Shown one piece after another: positions 1 to 7,755 of a DNA stretch of 64,000 nt. Source of the DNA: Haematospirillum sp. H4485 (lineage in GTDB: Bacteria; Pseudomonadota; Alphaproteobacteria; Rhodospirillales; Rhodospirillaceae). The translations under genes and the position numbers were made by a program. A model generated the notes under the pieces. It did no database searches, was not told the DNA's origin, and worked only from the letters and a program-made list of their open reading frames with translations. The stretch spans positions 1 to 64,000 of the forward strand of contig NZ_JAAVSY010000006.1 in NCBI RefSeq assembly GCF_012102745.1, in the 5' to 3' direction. How positions within the stretch are numbered: the stretch's first letter is position 1; every line of letters begins with the position of its first letter.

Positions 1-172
1 GGATCGCATTAAGCACTTCGCGTAAATCCACCTTCCGCCGACGGCCCCGTCGCGCCCCCGGCGGCAGTAACTCTCTGATATAATTTCATTCGTCGTCGGT
101 TGGATCGGTCGGATAGCGTTTCAGCTTTCGCTCGATATGCGCTACGCGAGCGCGGGTTTCTCGGGTCCACAT
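1..172 (-). pseudogene. IS5-family transposase, N-terminal fragment with in-frame stop
   Basis: Reading the minus strand from an ATG at 172 gives a protein beginning MWTRETRARVAHIERK, then LKRYPTDPTDDE, a stop, and NYIRELLPPGARRG followed by RRRKVDLREVLNAI up to the window edge. This is the usual N-terminal (DUF4096-like) layout of IS5/IS427/IS1031-type transposases, in which a Trp follows the DDE of this motif. Here that codon is TGA (88-86), one base from TGG, so the frame is intact apart from a nonsense change. The rest of the gene lies outside the window. The outer end of the element may lie near 211-236, but the matching terminal repeat is not visible. Family assignment is from motif recognition only. 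Confidence 0.75.
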
Positions 173-887
173 TCCGAGCTTGAATCACGACATCCCGCGT
201 CGCTCCAAGCATTTTCAAACGGTTTCTTAGAGAGTCTTGGCGATCAGCTTTGTTATAGGGTCCGATGCCGTGGATTTTGCGCGAGCTAGAGCTTTTGTGG
301 AAATTTAAAGTCAGGTCAAGTGATCGGTGCACCTGGGCGGCTTGGCCGTGATCTGCATCTGAATGAAACGGTTCGCCATATTGGTGTGGTAAACCGGGCT
401 GTCAATTAGGGTTGTCAGCTACAAAGCGATCTTGATCGATGATGGATCGGGCAGGGATGTGATCTTCCGCATTATGGACACCACAAGGGATCGGTACAAT
501 TATTTATTAATATACTACTGGTACAATAATTCAAATATCTTGACGGATTTGTTGGGGGTATCTCTTCTGATACATACGGTTATTTTTTTGTCTTTATTGC
601 TTCTTTTCTAGGCGAATTGGATTTGGCGTACGTCTATAAATGCTTGATCAGGTGGACATGTTTAGACTGGGGCGTGTTGGTTTTGCCTGTACTGCGGGTA
701 TACCAAGTTTATGCCATGATAGCATGGTGACCCACGGCTTTGTCAGGACCGCAAAGTCTTTGTGGTCAGCGCAAACTGGTTGTATCCGGAGTCTGCTCTA
801 TCCGTGTTGCACCGCATTCCCGGCACACGCACGAAGACAATGCCCACGCTATGGCGATGTTAATCAAATATTGTGTTTTCTTTGAAA
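173..887. other. Gene-poor AT-rich stretch
   Basis: No convincing gene is seen here. Short open frames in this stretch have no recognisable motif and do not show the codon pattern of the neighbours. The part from about 480 to 640 is clearly more AT-rich than the rest of the window, which suits a mobile-element flank or decayed accessory DNA. A small palindrome with arms CCATG/CATGG lies near 714-727. No promoter or RNA gene could be supported. Confidence 0.5.
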
Positions 888-962
888 TGGAGCGGGCGAA
901 GGGATTCGAACCCTCGACCCCAACCTTGGCAAGGTTGTGCTCTACCCCTGAGCTACGCCCGC
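888..962 (-). tRNA. tRNA-Gly (GCC)
   Basis: The minus strand folds as a cloverleaf. The acceptor GCGGGCG (962-956) pairs with CGCCCGC (898-892). The anticodon stem-loop carries GCC, and the T arm contains GTTCGAATC. The discriminator base is T and CCA is encoded at 890-888. The anticodon GCC reads GGC/GGU glycine codons. A good promoter lies upstream at 1000-1029. Confidence 0.95.
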
Positions 963-999
963 TCGGCGGACAGGATGTTTTCCTGTCGGGTGGAGGCGC

Positions 1000-1029
1000 T
1001 ATATAGCGGGTTCACTGTTGCTTGTGCAA
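1000..1029 (-). promoter_or_regulatory. sigma70-type promoter of tRNA-Gly
   Basis: On the minus strand, TTGCAC (1029-1024) and TATATA (1005-1000) are separated by 18 bases, giving a predicted start near 993, about 30 bases before the tRNA. The leader contains a GACAGG/CCTGTC hairpin (969-987). Confidence 0.6.
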
Positions 1030-1159
1030 GAACTTTTTGGGCTGATAATCATTTTTTCTTCCCGGAATCAGGCAACAGGTATGGTTGTGCCCTTGTCAGG
1101 CGGATGACTTCGGTCCATCTATACGATTGGTTCACGTTGACAGCAGGATATTATCAGCC

Positions 1160-2092
1160 ATGGCGATTATTTTTGACGGACAGGACCAGCGTCATACTGC
1201 GGGCCCGTCCACACACGGGGAAGCGGATTCCTTGGTCAAGGATACCGATGCTGCCCGTTTCGTCGCCGATGTTATTGATGCTTCGTTCCATGCCCCGGTT
1301 CTTGTTGACTTCTGGGCTCCGTGGTGTGAGCCGTGCAAGACGCTGGGGCCGTTGCTGGAGAAGCTTGTTTATCAGGCAAAGGGTGCCGTGCGCATGGTCA
1401 AGGTCAATATTGACCAGAACCGTGCGTTGGCTGCGCAGTTCCGGATCCAGTCTGTTCCTGCGGTTTATGCTTTTCGTGATGGCCGTCCTGTGGATGGTTT
1501 TGTCGGGGCTTTACCCGAGAGCCAAATCAAGGCTTTTATCAAGCGTCTTTCCGGAGCCGATAACCCGTTGGAGATGGCTCTGGAGGAGGCAAAAGTGTTG
1601 GTTGAAGCCGGGGATATTGAGTCTTCATTGGCCCTTTATCAGCAAATTTTGACACAGGATCCATCCTGTGCTGCCGCTGCGGCTGGTATTGTGACCGGTT
1701 GCCTGGCACTGGGGAATGTTGTGGAAGCGCGCGCCTTTCTTGAACAGGTTCCGGATTCAATGCGGTCATCTTCGGATATGCGTGCTGCGCAGACACGTTT
1801 GGAGTTGGCCGAGGAGGCCGGTCGCGGCGAGGGCGCGGTGCATGACCTGGAGTCCCGCGTTGCAGCAAGCCCTGGTGATCACCAGGCCCGCTATGATCTG
1901 GCTATGGCCTATGTTGCTGCGGACCGGAGACAGGACGCGGCAAATGCCCTGCTGGATATCATCCGCATGGACCGGACCTGGAATGATGAGCAGGCCCGGC
2001 ACCAGCTCCTCAAGTTGTTCGAGGCATTTGGCCATGCTGACCCGGTGACTGTTCATGCCCGTAGGCAGTTTTCATCCCTTTTGTTTTCCTGA
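1160..2092 (+). CDS. cnoX: Thioredoxin-TPR chaperone (CnoX/YbbN family)
   Basis: About 310 residues. The N-terminal half is a thioredoxin fold with the line [18 protein letters not shown] near residue 50 and the cis-Pro motif SVPAVYAF. The C-terminal half is alpha-helical with TPR-like repeats (for example [17 protein letters not shown]). This architecture is that of CnoX (YbbN), a periplasm-independent cytosolic holdase that protects client proteins from oxidation and hands them to GroEL/DnaK. The active site here is WCEPC, so both redox cysteines are present, unlike E. coli YbbN. An upstream extension of the frame to 1085 exists, but the ATG at 1160 has an AGGA 12 bases before it and starts where homologues start. 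The Trm112-like gene follows closely and is probably co-transcribed. Confidence 0.88.
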   Translation: MAIIFDGQDQRHTAGPSTHGEADSLVKDTDAARFVADVIDASFHAPVLVDFWAPWCEPCKTLGPLLEKLVYQAKGAVRMVKVNIDQNRALAAQFRIQSVPAVYAFRDGRPVDGFVGALPESQIKAFIKRLSGADNPLEMALEEAKVLVEAGDIESSLALYQQILTQDPSCAAAAAGIVTGCLALGNVVEARAFLEQVPDSMRSSSDMRAAQTRLELAEEAGRGEGAVHDLESRVAASPGDHQARYDLAMAYVAADRRQDAANALLDIIRMDRTWNDEQARHQLLKLFEAFGHADPVTVHARRQFSSLLFS

Positions 2093-2124
2093 TACCAAGT
2101 TCCTTGCAGGACGGAGTTTCCTTC

Positions 2125-2331
2125 ATGACGGAAAAGATCCAGAGCCATCATACGGTTGACCCAAAGCTTCTGGAGATACTGGTCTGCCCCCTGTCCAGGG
2201 GGCCCTTGCGCTATGATGCCGAGGCCCAGGAGCTCATATCTGACAAGGCAGGACTGGCCTATCCCATACGGGATGGTATCCCCATCATGCTGGTTGACGA
2301 GGCCCGGTCGCTTGATGGAAAAGGTCCCTGA
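2125..2331 (+). CDS. Trm112-like (YcaR family) small protein
   Basis: 68 residues, with the family pattern [19 protein letters not shown] and a C-terminal [17 protein letters not shown]. In eukaryotes and archaea Trm112 is an obligate partner of several methyltransferases. The bacterial members are small stand-alone proteins of less certain role, with only one or two of the zinc-type cysteines. Here a single Cys is seen in VCPLSR. A TTG at 2104 would give a longer frame, but the ATG at 2125 has GGACGGAG upstream and matches the family length. It lies 32 bases after cnoX. Confidence 0.85.
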   Translation: MTEKIQSHHTVDPKLLEILVCPLSRGPLRYDAEAQELISDKAGLAYPIRDGIPIMLVDEARSLDGKGP

Positions 2332-2359
2332 CGGCCCTCATCGTTGCGGATAGCCCTGT

Positions 2360-3631
2360 CTACGAGGAAAGCCAGTCCGGTATGGACTCCAGGGCTGTCA
2401 TGTCCTGAAAGCTTGGTCGCCGCCGGGTGATGGCAAAGCGATCTCCCTTGACCAGAACCTCCGGCACCAGGGGGCGGGTGTTGTACTGGCTTGCCATGAC
2501 TGCGCCATAGGCCCCCGCAGACAGGAACGCAATCCTGTCGCCAGTCTGCAGGGGGGGGAGCATGACGTCGCGGGCAAAAATATCCGAGCTTTCACACACG
2601 GGGCCAACCACATCACAGGTTTGTCCTGCTGACCCTGCTTCCGGTTCGGCAAGCGGTATGATGGTGTGGCTTGCGTCGTACATGGCTGGTCGGATCAGGT
2701 CATTCATGCCGGCATCCAGGATGACAAAGGTGCGGGTCTGGCTGTTTTTGACATACACGACCCTGGATACCAGAATGCCGGCATTCCCGGCAATCAGCCG
2801 TCCGGGCTCCAGAAGAAGGGTGCACCCGGTTTCCGAGACGGTATCCCGCACCATGGAAGCATAATCGGCTGGCAGCGGGGGTGCTGTGTCGGCATCCTTG
2901 TAGGGGATTCCAAGTCCTCCCCCAAGATCCAGGCGGCTGACGTCCAGTCCTTCGGCACGAAGGGTCCGGGTCAGTGTAACAATCCGGGAAAACGCGGCGC
3001 GGAAGGGGGCAAGATCTGTGATTTGGCTGCCGATATGGACGGCCAGACCCTTGAAGTCAATACCGGAGAGAGAGGCCGCATGGTGACAGACCTGTGTTGC
3101 CATGGTCCATTCAATGCCGAATTTATTCTCACGGTTTCCGGTTGTGATCTTCTCGTGACCGCCAGCTCCGATATCAGGATTGACCCGTATGGCGACAGGG
3201 GCCCGTATACCAAGGTGCCGGGCGACCGCATCAAGAGCCCCAAGCTCTGGCAGGGATTCGACGTTGATCTGATAGACACCGGCCTTCAGCGCGAGTTCCA
3301 GCTCTGCTTCCGTTTTGCCAACCCCTGAGAACACGATCCGCTCTGCCAGTATTCCGGCCTGTAGGGCAAGCTGGAGTTCACCCCCGGACACGACATCGGC
3401 ACCACAGCCTTGTTGTGCCAGTGTCCGCAGGACAGCCAGGCTGGAGTTGGCTTTGACCGCGAAGTGGATGCGGGCATCCAGGCCGTGGAAGGCTTTTGCA
3501 AAGACGCTGTAGTGTCGGACCAAGGTCTCTGTCGCGTAGATGTAGCACGGTGTTCCAACAGACTCGACAATCCGGCTGACGGGGACGTCTTCGGCATACA
3601 GTGTGCCGTTACGGTAAAGAAAATGGTGCAT
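2360..3631 (-). CDS. lysA: Diaminopimelate decarboxylase
   Basis: 423 residues. It converts meso-diaminopimelate to L-lysine with pyridoxal phosphate, the last step of lysine synthesis. The PLP lysine lies in HFAVKANSSLAVL near residue 60. The barrel motifs AVHIGSQI and LDLGGGLGIPY (phosphate binding) are present, as is a C-terminal substrate motif near CESSDIFARD. Length is typical. The start at 3631 is about 30 bases downstream of the LptM-type lipoprotein stop, so the two form a small minus-strand unit. This pairing is common in Proteobacteria. Confidence 0.97.
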   Translation of the reverse strand: MHHFLYRNGTLYAEDVPVSRIVESVGTPCYIYATETLVRHYSVFAKAFHGLDARIHFAVKANSSLAVLRTLAQQGCGADVVSGGELQLALQAGILAERIVFSGVGKTEAELELALKAGVYQINVESLPELGALDAVARHLGIRAPVAIRVNPDIGAGGHEKITTGNRENKFGIEWTMATQVCHHAASLSGIDFKGLAVHIGSQITDLAPFRAAFSRIVTLTRTLRAEGLDVSRLDLGGGLGIPYKDADTAPPLPADYASMVRDTVSETGCTLLLEPGRLIAGNAGILVSRVVYVKNSQTRTFVILDAGMNDLIRPAMYDASHTIIPLAEPEAGSAGQTCDVVGPVCESSDIFARDVMLPPLQTGDRIAFLSAGAYGAVMASQYNTRPLVPEVLVKGDRFAITRRRPSFQDMTALESIPDWLSS

Positions 3632-3663
3632 GGCCCTGTGCCGATTTTTGTGTTGTCAGGGGA

Positions 3664-3813
3664 TTACTCGCGCGGATAGCCGTGCTTGTAGGTCGATCCA
3701 TCCGGATCCAGGGGGGCGCCCCGTTTGCCGCAGGCTGAAAGACTTGCCCCGGCTAGGCCAAGGACAGCAACGATCCAGCACAGGCGCAGAAGGGTATCGT
3801 AACGGCGTATCAT
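3664..3813 (-). CDS. lptM: LptM (YifL)-type small lipoprotein
   Basis: A 49-residue reading frame immediately upstream of lysA. It begins MIRRYDTLLRLCWIVAV, has a hydrophobic segment and then a clear lipobox, LSAC, followed by GKRGAPLDPDGSTYK. A short prolipoprotein with C-G-x-[KR]-G-x-P after the lipobox and a position just before lysA is the hallmark of LptM/YifL. In E. coli LptM helps oxidative maturation of the LPS translocon LptD. Gene identity is inferred from position, size and this motif. The function in this organism is inferred. Confidence 0.8.
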   Translation of the reverse strand: MIRRYDTLLRLCWIVAVLGLAGASLSACGKRGAPLDPDGSTYKHGYPRE

Positions 3814-3990
3814 CGATCAGTCCTCCGGCAGCAACATACAGGCCCTGTTCGCGGGCTCTGTCGACACGTCTGGATACTATTGTTTCAATCGCTATGCCAG
3901 AGAGAGCGTGCGGACTGTTGCGTGTTTCTCTTCTGGGGCTGTACGGTATTCCGGCAATTAGCAGAAGCGGGCAGGGTGAGGACAGACAGG

Positions 3991-4671
3991 ATGAATGTAT
4001 CGTGGCTTTGGCAAGCCCAATCGTATCGTAGCCTTGCGCATGGTATTGTGTTCATGCTGACCTTGCTTCCATTACAGGCCCTGGCCGAAGTGCAGGATGT
4101 GGGCGCCGTTCCCGGCTGTTCACCTTTTCCGTCACGCAAGGACGGCCTGGTGACGGGTACCTTGATGGAAATGGTACCGCCCTGCCAACCCCCGGGGTTC
4201 ACATTTTATGGATCGGATGGCCGAGAGCATACGTTGGATGATTTCCGTGGGCAGCCGGTTCTGCTGAACCTCTGGGCTACGTGGTGTACGCCCTGTGTGC
4301 GTGAAATGCCCTCCCTTCTGCAGCTGGAGCGGACCAGAAGCCAGAGCGGCATACGGGTTATTGCCCTGAACCAGGATATCAACGGTGAACGCGCTGCCGC
4401 GCCATTCCTGGAGAAAAATGGATGGCTGGATCTTGGGTTATGGCTTGATCCAAAGAACCATGCTGCGAAAGCCTTGCGGGCACCTGGCCTTCCCGTCAGC
4501 TTCCTCTTTAACCATCGGGGGCTGATGGTAGCCCGGTTGGCAGGAGAGGCGGACTGGTCTTCCGCAGCCATGGCAGAAATTTTGAAGCGTTTGGTCGAAG
4601 TTCCCGCTGTCGGGGAGGATACGGCAAATGCTGGAGATGATCTCCCTATGCCTTCTCCCGAAGGCGGTTGA
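3991..4671 (+). CDS. TlpA-like periplasmic thioredoxin
   Basis: About 226 residues. The N-terminus (MNVSWLWQAQSYRSLAHG) leads into a hydrophobic stretch ending LPLQALAE, a likely signal peptide or membrane anchor. The mature part is a TlpA/ResA-like thioredoxin with NLWATWCTPCVREMPSL near residue 100 and the cis-Pro line APGLPVSFLF. It would act as a periplasmic disulfide reductase or oxidase, perhaps for cytochrome assembly, but no partner is fixed by context. An ATG at 3991 preceded by GTGAGGACAGACAGG is preferred over the longer frame from 3880. Its 3' end overlaps the 3' end of hldE on the other strand by 26 bases. Confidence 0.82.
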   Translation: MNVSWLWQAQSYRSLAHGIVFMLTLLPLQALAEVQDVGAVPGCSPFPSRKDGLVTGTLMEMVPPCQPPGFTFYGSDGREHTLDDFRGQPVLLNLWATWCTPCVREMPSLLQLERTRSQSGIRVIALNQDINGERAAAPFLEKNGWLDLGLWLDPKNHAAKALRAPGLPVSFLFNHRGLMVARLAGEADWSSAAMAEILKRLVEVPAVGEDTANAGDDLPMPSPEGG

Positions 4672-6118
4672 CGGTGCGTGTTGTGGATTGTCCGGGTTCC
4701 AGTGTGGCCAGGAAAACCTCGCCGCCTGCACCCAGAACAACCTTTGACCCGACAACAGTTTCAATGGTGTAGTCCGCGCCCTTGACCAGCACATCGGGTA
4801 ACAAGGCTTCAATGATTTTCAGGGGCGTGTCTTCGTCGAAAATGACGACGGCATCAACCAGTTCCAGGGTAGCCAGAACAGCAGCGCGGGCAGACTCAGC
4901 CTGTATGGGTCTGCCCTCTCCCTTCAGGCGTTTGACGGAGTCATCGCTGTTCATCCCGACGACCAATCGGTCGCAGCGGGTTCGGGCTTGGCGCAGAAGA
5001 GACAAGTGCCCCGGGTGCAGCAGGTCAAAGCAGCCATTGGTGAAGCCAACTTTCAGCCCGGCCTGCTTCCAGCCCCGGACCAGGTCCGCAATGCGGGGAA
5101 GGTCAAGAATCCGCGCTTCGGCATGCCCGATATCACGGTGATGCAGCGCATCAACAAGCTCCGCTGCCGTCACTGCAGCTGTACCGGATTTCCCGACAAC
5201 AATGCCGGCGGCAACATTGGCAAGAGCCGCAGCATCAGGAAGCGACAAGCCACAGGCCAAGGCTGCGGCAACTGTTGCCACGACCGTGTCCCCGGCTCCG
5301 GAGACATCATAAACTTCACGCGTCTGTGCCGGCAGGTGCAGGACAGAGCCGTTGGCATCAACCAAGGTCATGCCATCCTCGCTGCGGGTAGCCAGAACGT
5401 GGGGAATGGAACAGTGTCCGGCGAGGAAACGGGCGGCTGCGACAATATCGTTGTCGGTCCTTGTCGGCATGCCGGTGGCATCGGCCAGTTCGCGGCGGTT
5501 CGGTGTGACCACAGCCGCCCCGTGATAGATCGTGTAATCGCGGCCTTTCGGATCAACAACAACAGGAATGCCAAGGGTTGCGGCTTTTTCCAGAATGGGC
5601 CTGATGACAGTCTCGATAAGGACGCCCTTGCCGTAATCAGACAGGACGACGGACCCGCAGTTCGGCAAGGCCGCCAGGCATCTGTCAACAAGGGTGTGGG
5701 CACAGGATTCCCCGACGGGGTGAACGGTTTCGCGATCCACGCGCAGGAGCTGCTGCCCGACGGCGCTATAGCGAATCTTGACTCCGGTTGTGCGACCGTC
5801 TTCGACATGGAGGGAGGAATCAACCCCGTGCAAGGCTGTGAGCTGAGAGGTGATGTTCCGTCCCGGTGCGTCATCGCCCAGGGCTGAAATAAAACAGGTC
5901 CTGGCTCCCAGGCCGGACAGATTGCGGACTACATTACCCGCTCCGCCCAGCATAACCGTTTCACCGGTCACGCGCAGGACAGGAATCGGTGCCTCGGGCG
6001 AGATGCGGTCAACGGCCCCGGCAATAAAGTGATCCAGCATGATGTCGCCGATGCACAGCACTGTCGCATTGGCCAGATCCGCCACCCGGGCGGCAAGACG
6101 GGCGTTTTGGGTACTCAT
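4646..6118 (-). CDS. hldE: Bifunctional heptose-7-phosphate kinase / heptose-1-phosphate adenylyltransferase
   Basis: About 490 residues from the ATG at 6118, close to E. coli HldE. The N-terminal domain is a PfkB/ribokinase fold with VLCIGDIMLDHF near the start, AGNVVRNLSGLG and the catalytic line DVSGAGDTVVAT. The C-terminal domain is a nucleotidyltransferase with GFTNGCFDLLHPGHLSLL (the HxGH motif). It makes ADP-D-glycero-D-manno-heptose precursors for the LPS inner core. The frame can be extended to 6268, but homologues begin near MSTQNARL. It is convergent with the TlpA-like gene. Confidence 0.95.
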   Translation of the reverse strand: MSTQNARLAARVADLANATVLCIGDIMLDHFIAGAVDRISPEAPIPVLRVTGETVMLGGAGNVVRNLSGLGARTCFISALGDDAPGRNITSQLTALHGVDSSLHVEDGRTTGVKIRYSAVGQQLLRVDRETVHPVGESCAHTLVDRCLAALPNCGSVVLSDYGKGVLIETVIRPILEKAATLGIPVVVDPKGRDYTIYHGAAVVTPNRRELADATGMPTRTDNDIVAAARFLAGHCSIPHVLATRSEDGMTLVDANGSVLHLPAQTREVYDVSGAGDTVVATVAAALACGLSLPDAAALANVAAGIVVGKSGTAAVTAAELVDALHHRDIGHAEARILDLPRIADLVRGWKQAGLKVGFTNGCFDLLHPGHLSLLRQARTRCDRLVVGMNSDDSVKRLKGEGRPIQAESARAAVLATLELVDAVVIFDEDTPLKIIEALLPDVLVKGADYTIETVVGSKVVLGAGGEVFLATLEPGQSTTRTVNRLREKA

Positions 6119-6316
6119 GGTGCCGCACATTATATCATGGTACCGGTTTCGCCAAGTATCCCATGCGGTGACAGTGCATGCGGAAAAGATCATCCGTTGT
6201 ACTGGAAACATGGTCGCCGGGCGGTTATGTATGGGACTGCCCGGATCACAGGAGAAGCCGGGTGCCATGCGGGGTCACCATACCGGACGACCCCGGAGAA
6301 CCTTGTGGGAGACCCG

Positions 6317-7036
6317 ATGCACCGGTTTGCCAACCCCAGTCGTTTCCTGCGCCTTGCCGATCGCATTGAGCCGTGGGCGGCGGCGGTCTGCATCCTGTCC
6401 TTTGCTGCCGGGCTTGCAGCGGCCCTGTTTCTGTCCCCGGCGGACTACCAACAGGGGCAGAGTGTGCGCATTATGTATGTGCATGTGCCTGCGGCCTGGA
6501 TGGGGCTGTTTGCCTATACTGTCATGGCGGTTTCCAGTGCTGTGGCGCTGATCTGGAAACATCCGCTGGCCAATCTGACCGCACAGGCCTCGGCACCGGT
6601 CGGGGCCTGCTTTACGTTCCTGTGTCTTGTGACCGGGGCCTTGTGGGGAAAGCCCATGTGGGGAACATGGTGGGTCTGGGATGCCCGCCTGACCAGCATG
6701 CTGGTGCTTTTGTTCCTGTACGCAGGCTATATGGCCTTGCAGGGGGCCTTTGACAATCCGGAGCGAGCCTCGCGGGCTGCCGCGGTCCTGGCCCTTGTCG
6801 GGTTTGTCAATGTACCGGTTATAAAGTTCAGTGTTGACTGGTGGAACACCCTTCACCAGCCCGCCAGTGTGACCCGTTTTGGCATGCCGGCCATTGATCC
6901 TTCGATGCTGGTTCCGCTTTTGCTGATGGCGCTTGCGTTCAAGGCATATTATGTCACGGTGCTTCTGGTCCGGATCAAGTCTGCCTTTGTCGAGGCCAGA
7001 ATAAGAACCCTGCGGCTGGGGATATATCGCGCATGA
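6317..7036 (+). CDS. ccmC: Heme exporter/handling protein CcmC
   Basis: About 239 residues with six hydrophobic segments. It carries the tryptophan-rich heme motif WGTWWVWDARLTSMLVLLF and the conserved histidine line MYVHVPAAWMG. CcmC loads heme onto CcmE in cytochrome c maturation System I, in the inner membrane. The ATG at 6317 follows GTGGGAGA and gives the standard N-terminus. Longer frames from 6029 overlap hldE. It is the first gene of the ccmCDEFGHI operon. The ccmA and ccmB genes that often precede it are not here. Confidence 0.95.
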   Translation: MHRFANPSRFLRLADRIEPWAAAVCILSFAAGLAAALFLSPADYQQGQSVRIMYVHVPAAWMGLFAYTVMAVSSAVALIWKHPLANLTAQASAPVGACFTFLCLVTGALWGKPMWGTWWVWDARLTSMLVLLFLYAGYMALQGAFDNPERASRAAAVLALVGFVNVPVIKFSVDWWNTLHQPASVTRFGMPAIDPSMLVPLLLMALAFKAYYVTVLLVRIKSAFVEARIRTLRLGIYRA

Positions 7037-7051
7037 CCGGAAGCTGAGATC

Positions 7052-7270
7052 ATGGAGCATTTCATCAATATGGGAGGATACGGGGTTTACGTGTGGCCTG
7101 CGTATGCCCTGACAGCCTTTGTGCTGCTGTCCCTTCTGGTATCAAGCCTGTATGGGTTGCGTCGGCGTCGCCGGATGCTGGAGCATTTGCGGCAGGCGTA
7201 TGCCGGTCCTGATGAAGAACAAGGCGGAAAGGATGTGGAAGCCGGGTTGACAGAGCCGGGGTCGGCATGA
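7052..7270 (+). CDS. ccmD: Heme exporter subunit CcmD
   Basis: 72 residues with one membrane segment (YALTAFVLLSLLVSSLYG) followed by a basic stretch RRRRRMLEHL. It has the usual CcmD beginning MEHFINMGGYGVYVWPAY. CcmD helps release holo-CcmE from the CcmABC complex. The gene sits 15 bases after ccmC and overlaps ccmE by four bases. Confidence 0.93.
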   Translation: MEHFINMGGYGVYVWPAYALTAFVLLSLLVSSLYGLRRRRRMLEHLRQAYAGPDEEQGGKDVEAGLTEPGSA

Positions 7271-7725
7271 CACGCAAGCAACAGCGTTTGTATGTGGTTG
7301 TGGCCGGCATGATGATGCTGGGCATTGCAACGGCGCTGGGCCTTGCAGCCCTGCGTGACAACCTGGTTTTCTTCTACAGTCCCATGGATCTGCAGACCCG
7401 GGATACGTCTGCTATACCCCGTTTTCGTCTGGGTGGTTTGGTCAAGGAAGGCAGCCTGGTTCGTGATGGGCAGCAGGTGCGTTTTGTTGTGACTGACGGC
7501 GTTGCCGATGTCGCTGTACACTACAGGGGCATTCTGCCCGACCTGTTCCGTGAGGGACAGGGCGTTGTGACCGAGGGGCGACTTGATCCCGGTGGAACCT
7601 TTGTTGCCAGTGAAGTTCTGGCCAAACACGACGAGACCTATATGCCGGCCGAGGTGGTGGAATCCCTGAAGAAGTCAGGACACTGGACCGGTCAGCAGGC
7701 GGGAGGCGACCCCGGACGTCCTTGA
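7267..7725 (+). CDS. ccmE: Cytochrome c maturation heme chaperone CcmE
   Basis: 152 residues. A basic N-terminus and one membrane anchor (VVVAGMMMLGIATALGLAAL) are followed by an OB-fold periplasmic domain. The heme-attaching histidine is in VLAKHDETYMPAEV. CcmE receives heme from CcmC and passes it to CcmF. Its start codon overlaps the ccmD stop. Confidence 0.96.
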   Translation: MTRKQQRLYVVVAGMMMLGIATALGLAALRDNLVFFYSPMDLQTRDTSAIPRFRLGGLVKEGSLVRDGQQVRFVVTDGVADVAVHYRGILPDLFREGQGVVTEGRLDPGGTFVASEVLAKHDETYMPAEVVESLKKSGHWTGQQAGGDPGRP

Positions 7726-7755
7726 CGGGCATGCCGGGGAGCGGAGGAAACAGCG

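Noticed and set aside
9-332. A 107-codon minus-strand open frame at the left edge
   Set aside because: The true transposase signal is in another frame of the same strand (start at 172). This frame shows no family pattern.
2666-3328. A 220-codon plus-strand open frame
   Set aside because: It is antisense to lysA and has no motif of its own.
4988-5887. A 299-codon plus-strand open frame
   Set aside because: It is antisense to hldE, whose motifs on the minus strand are unmistakable.
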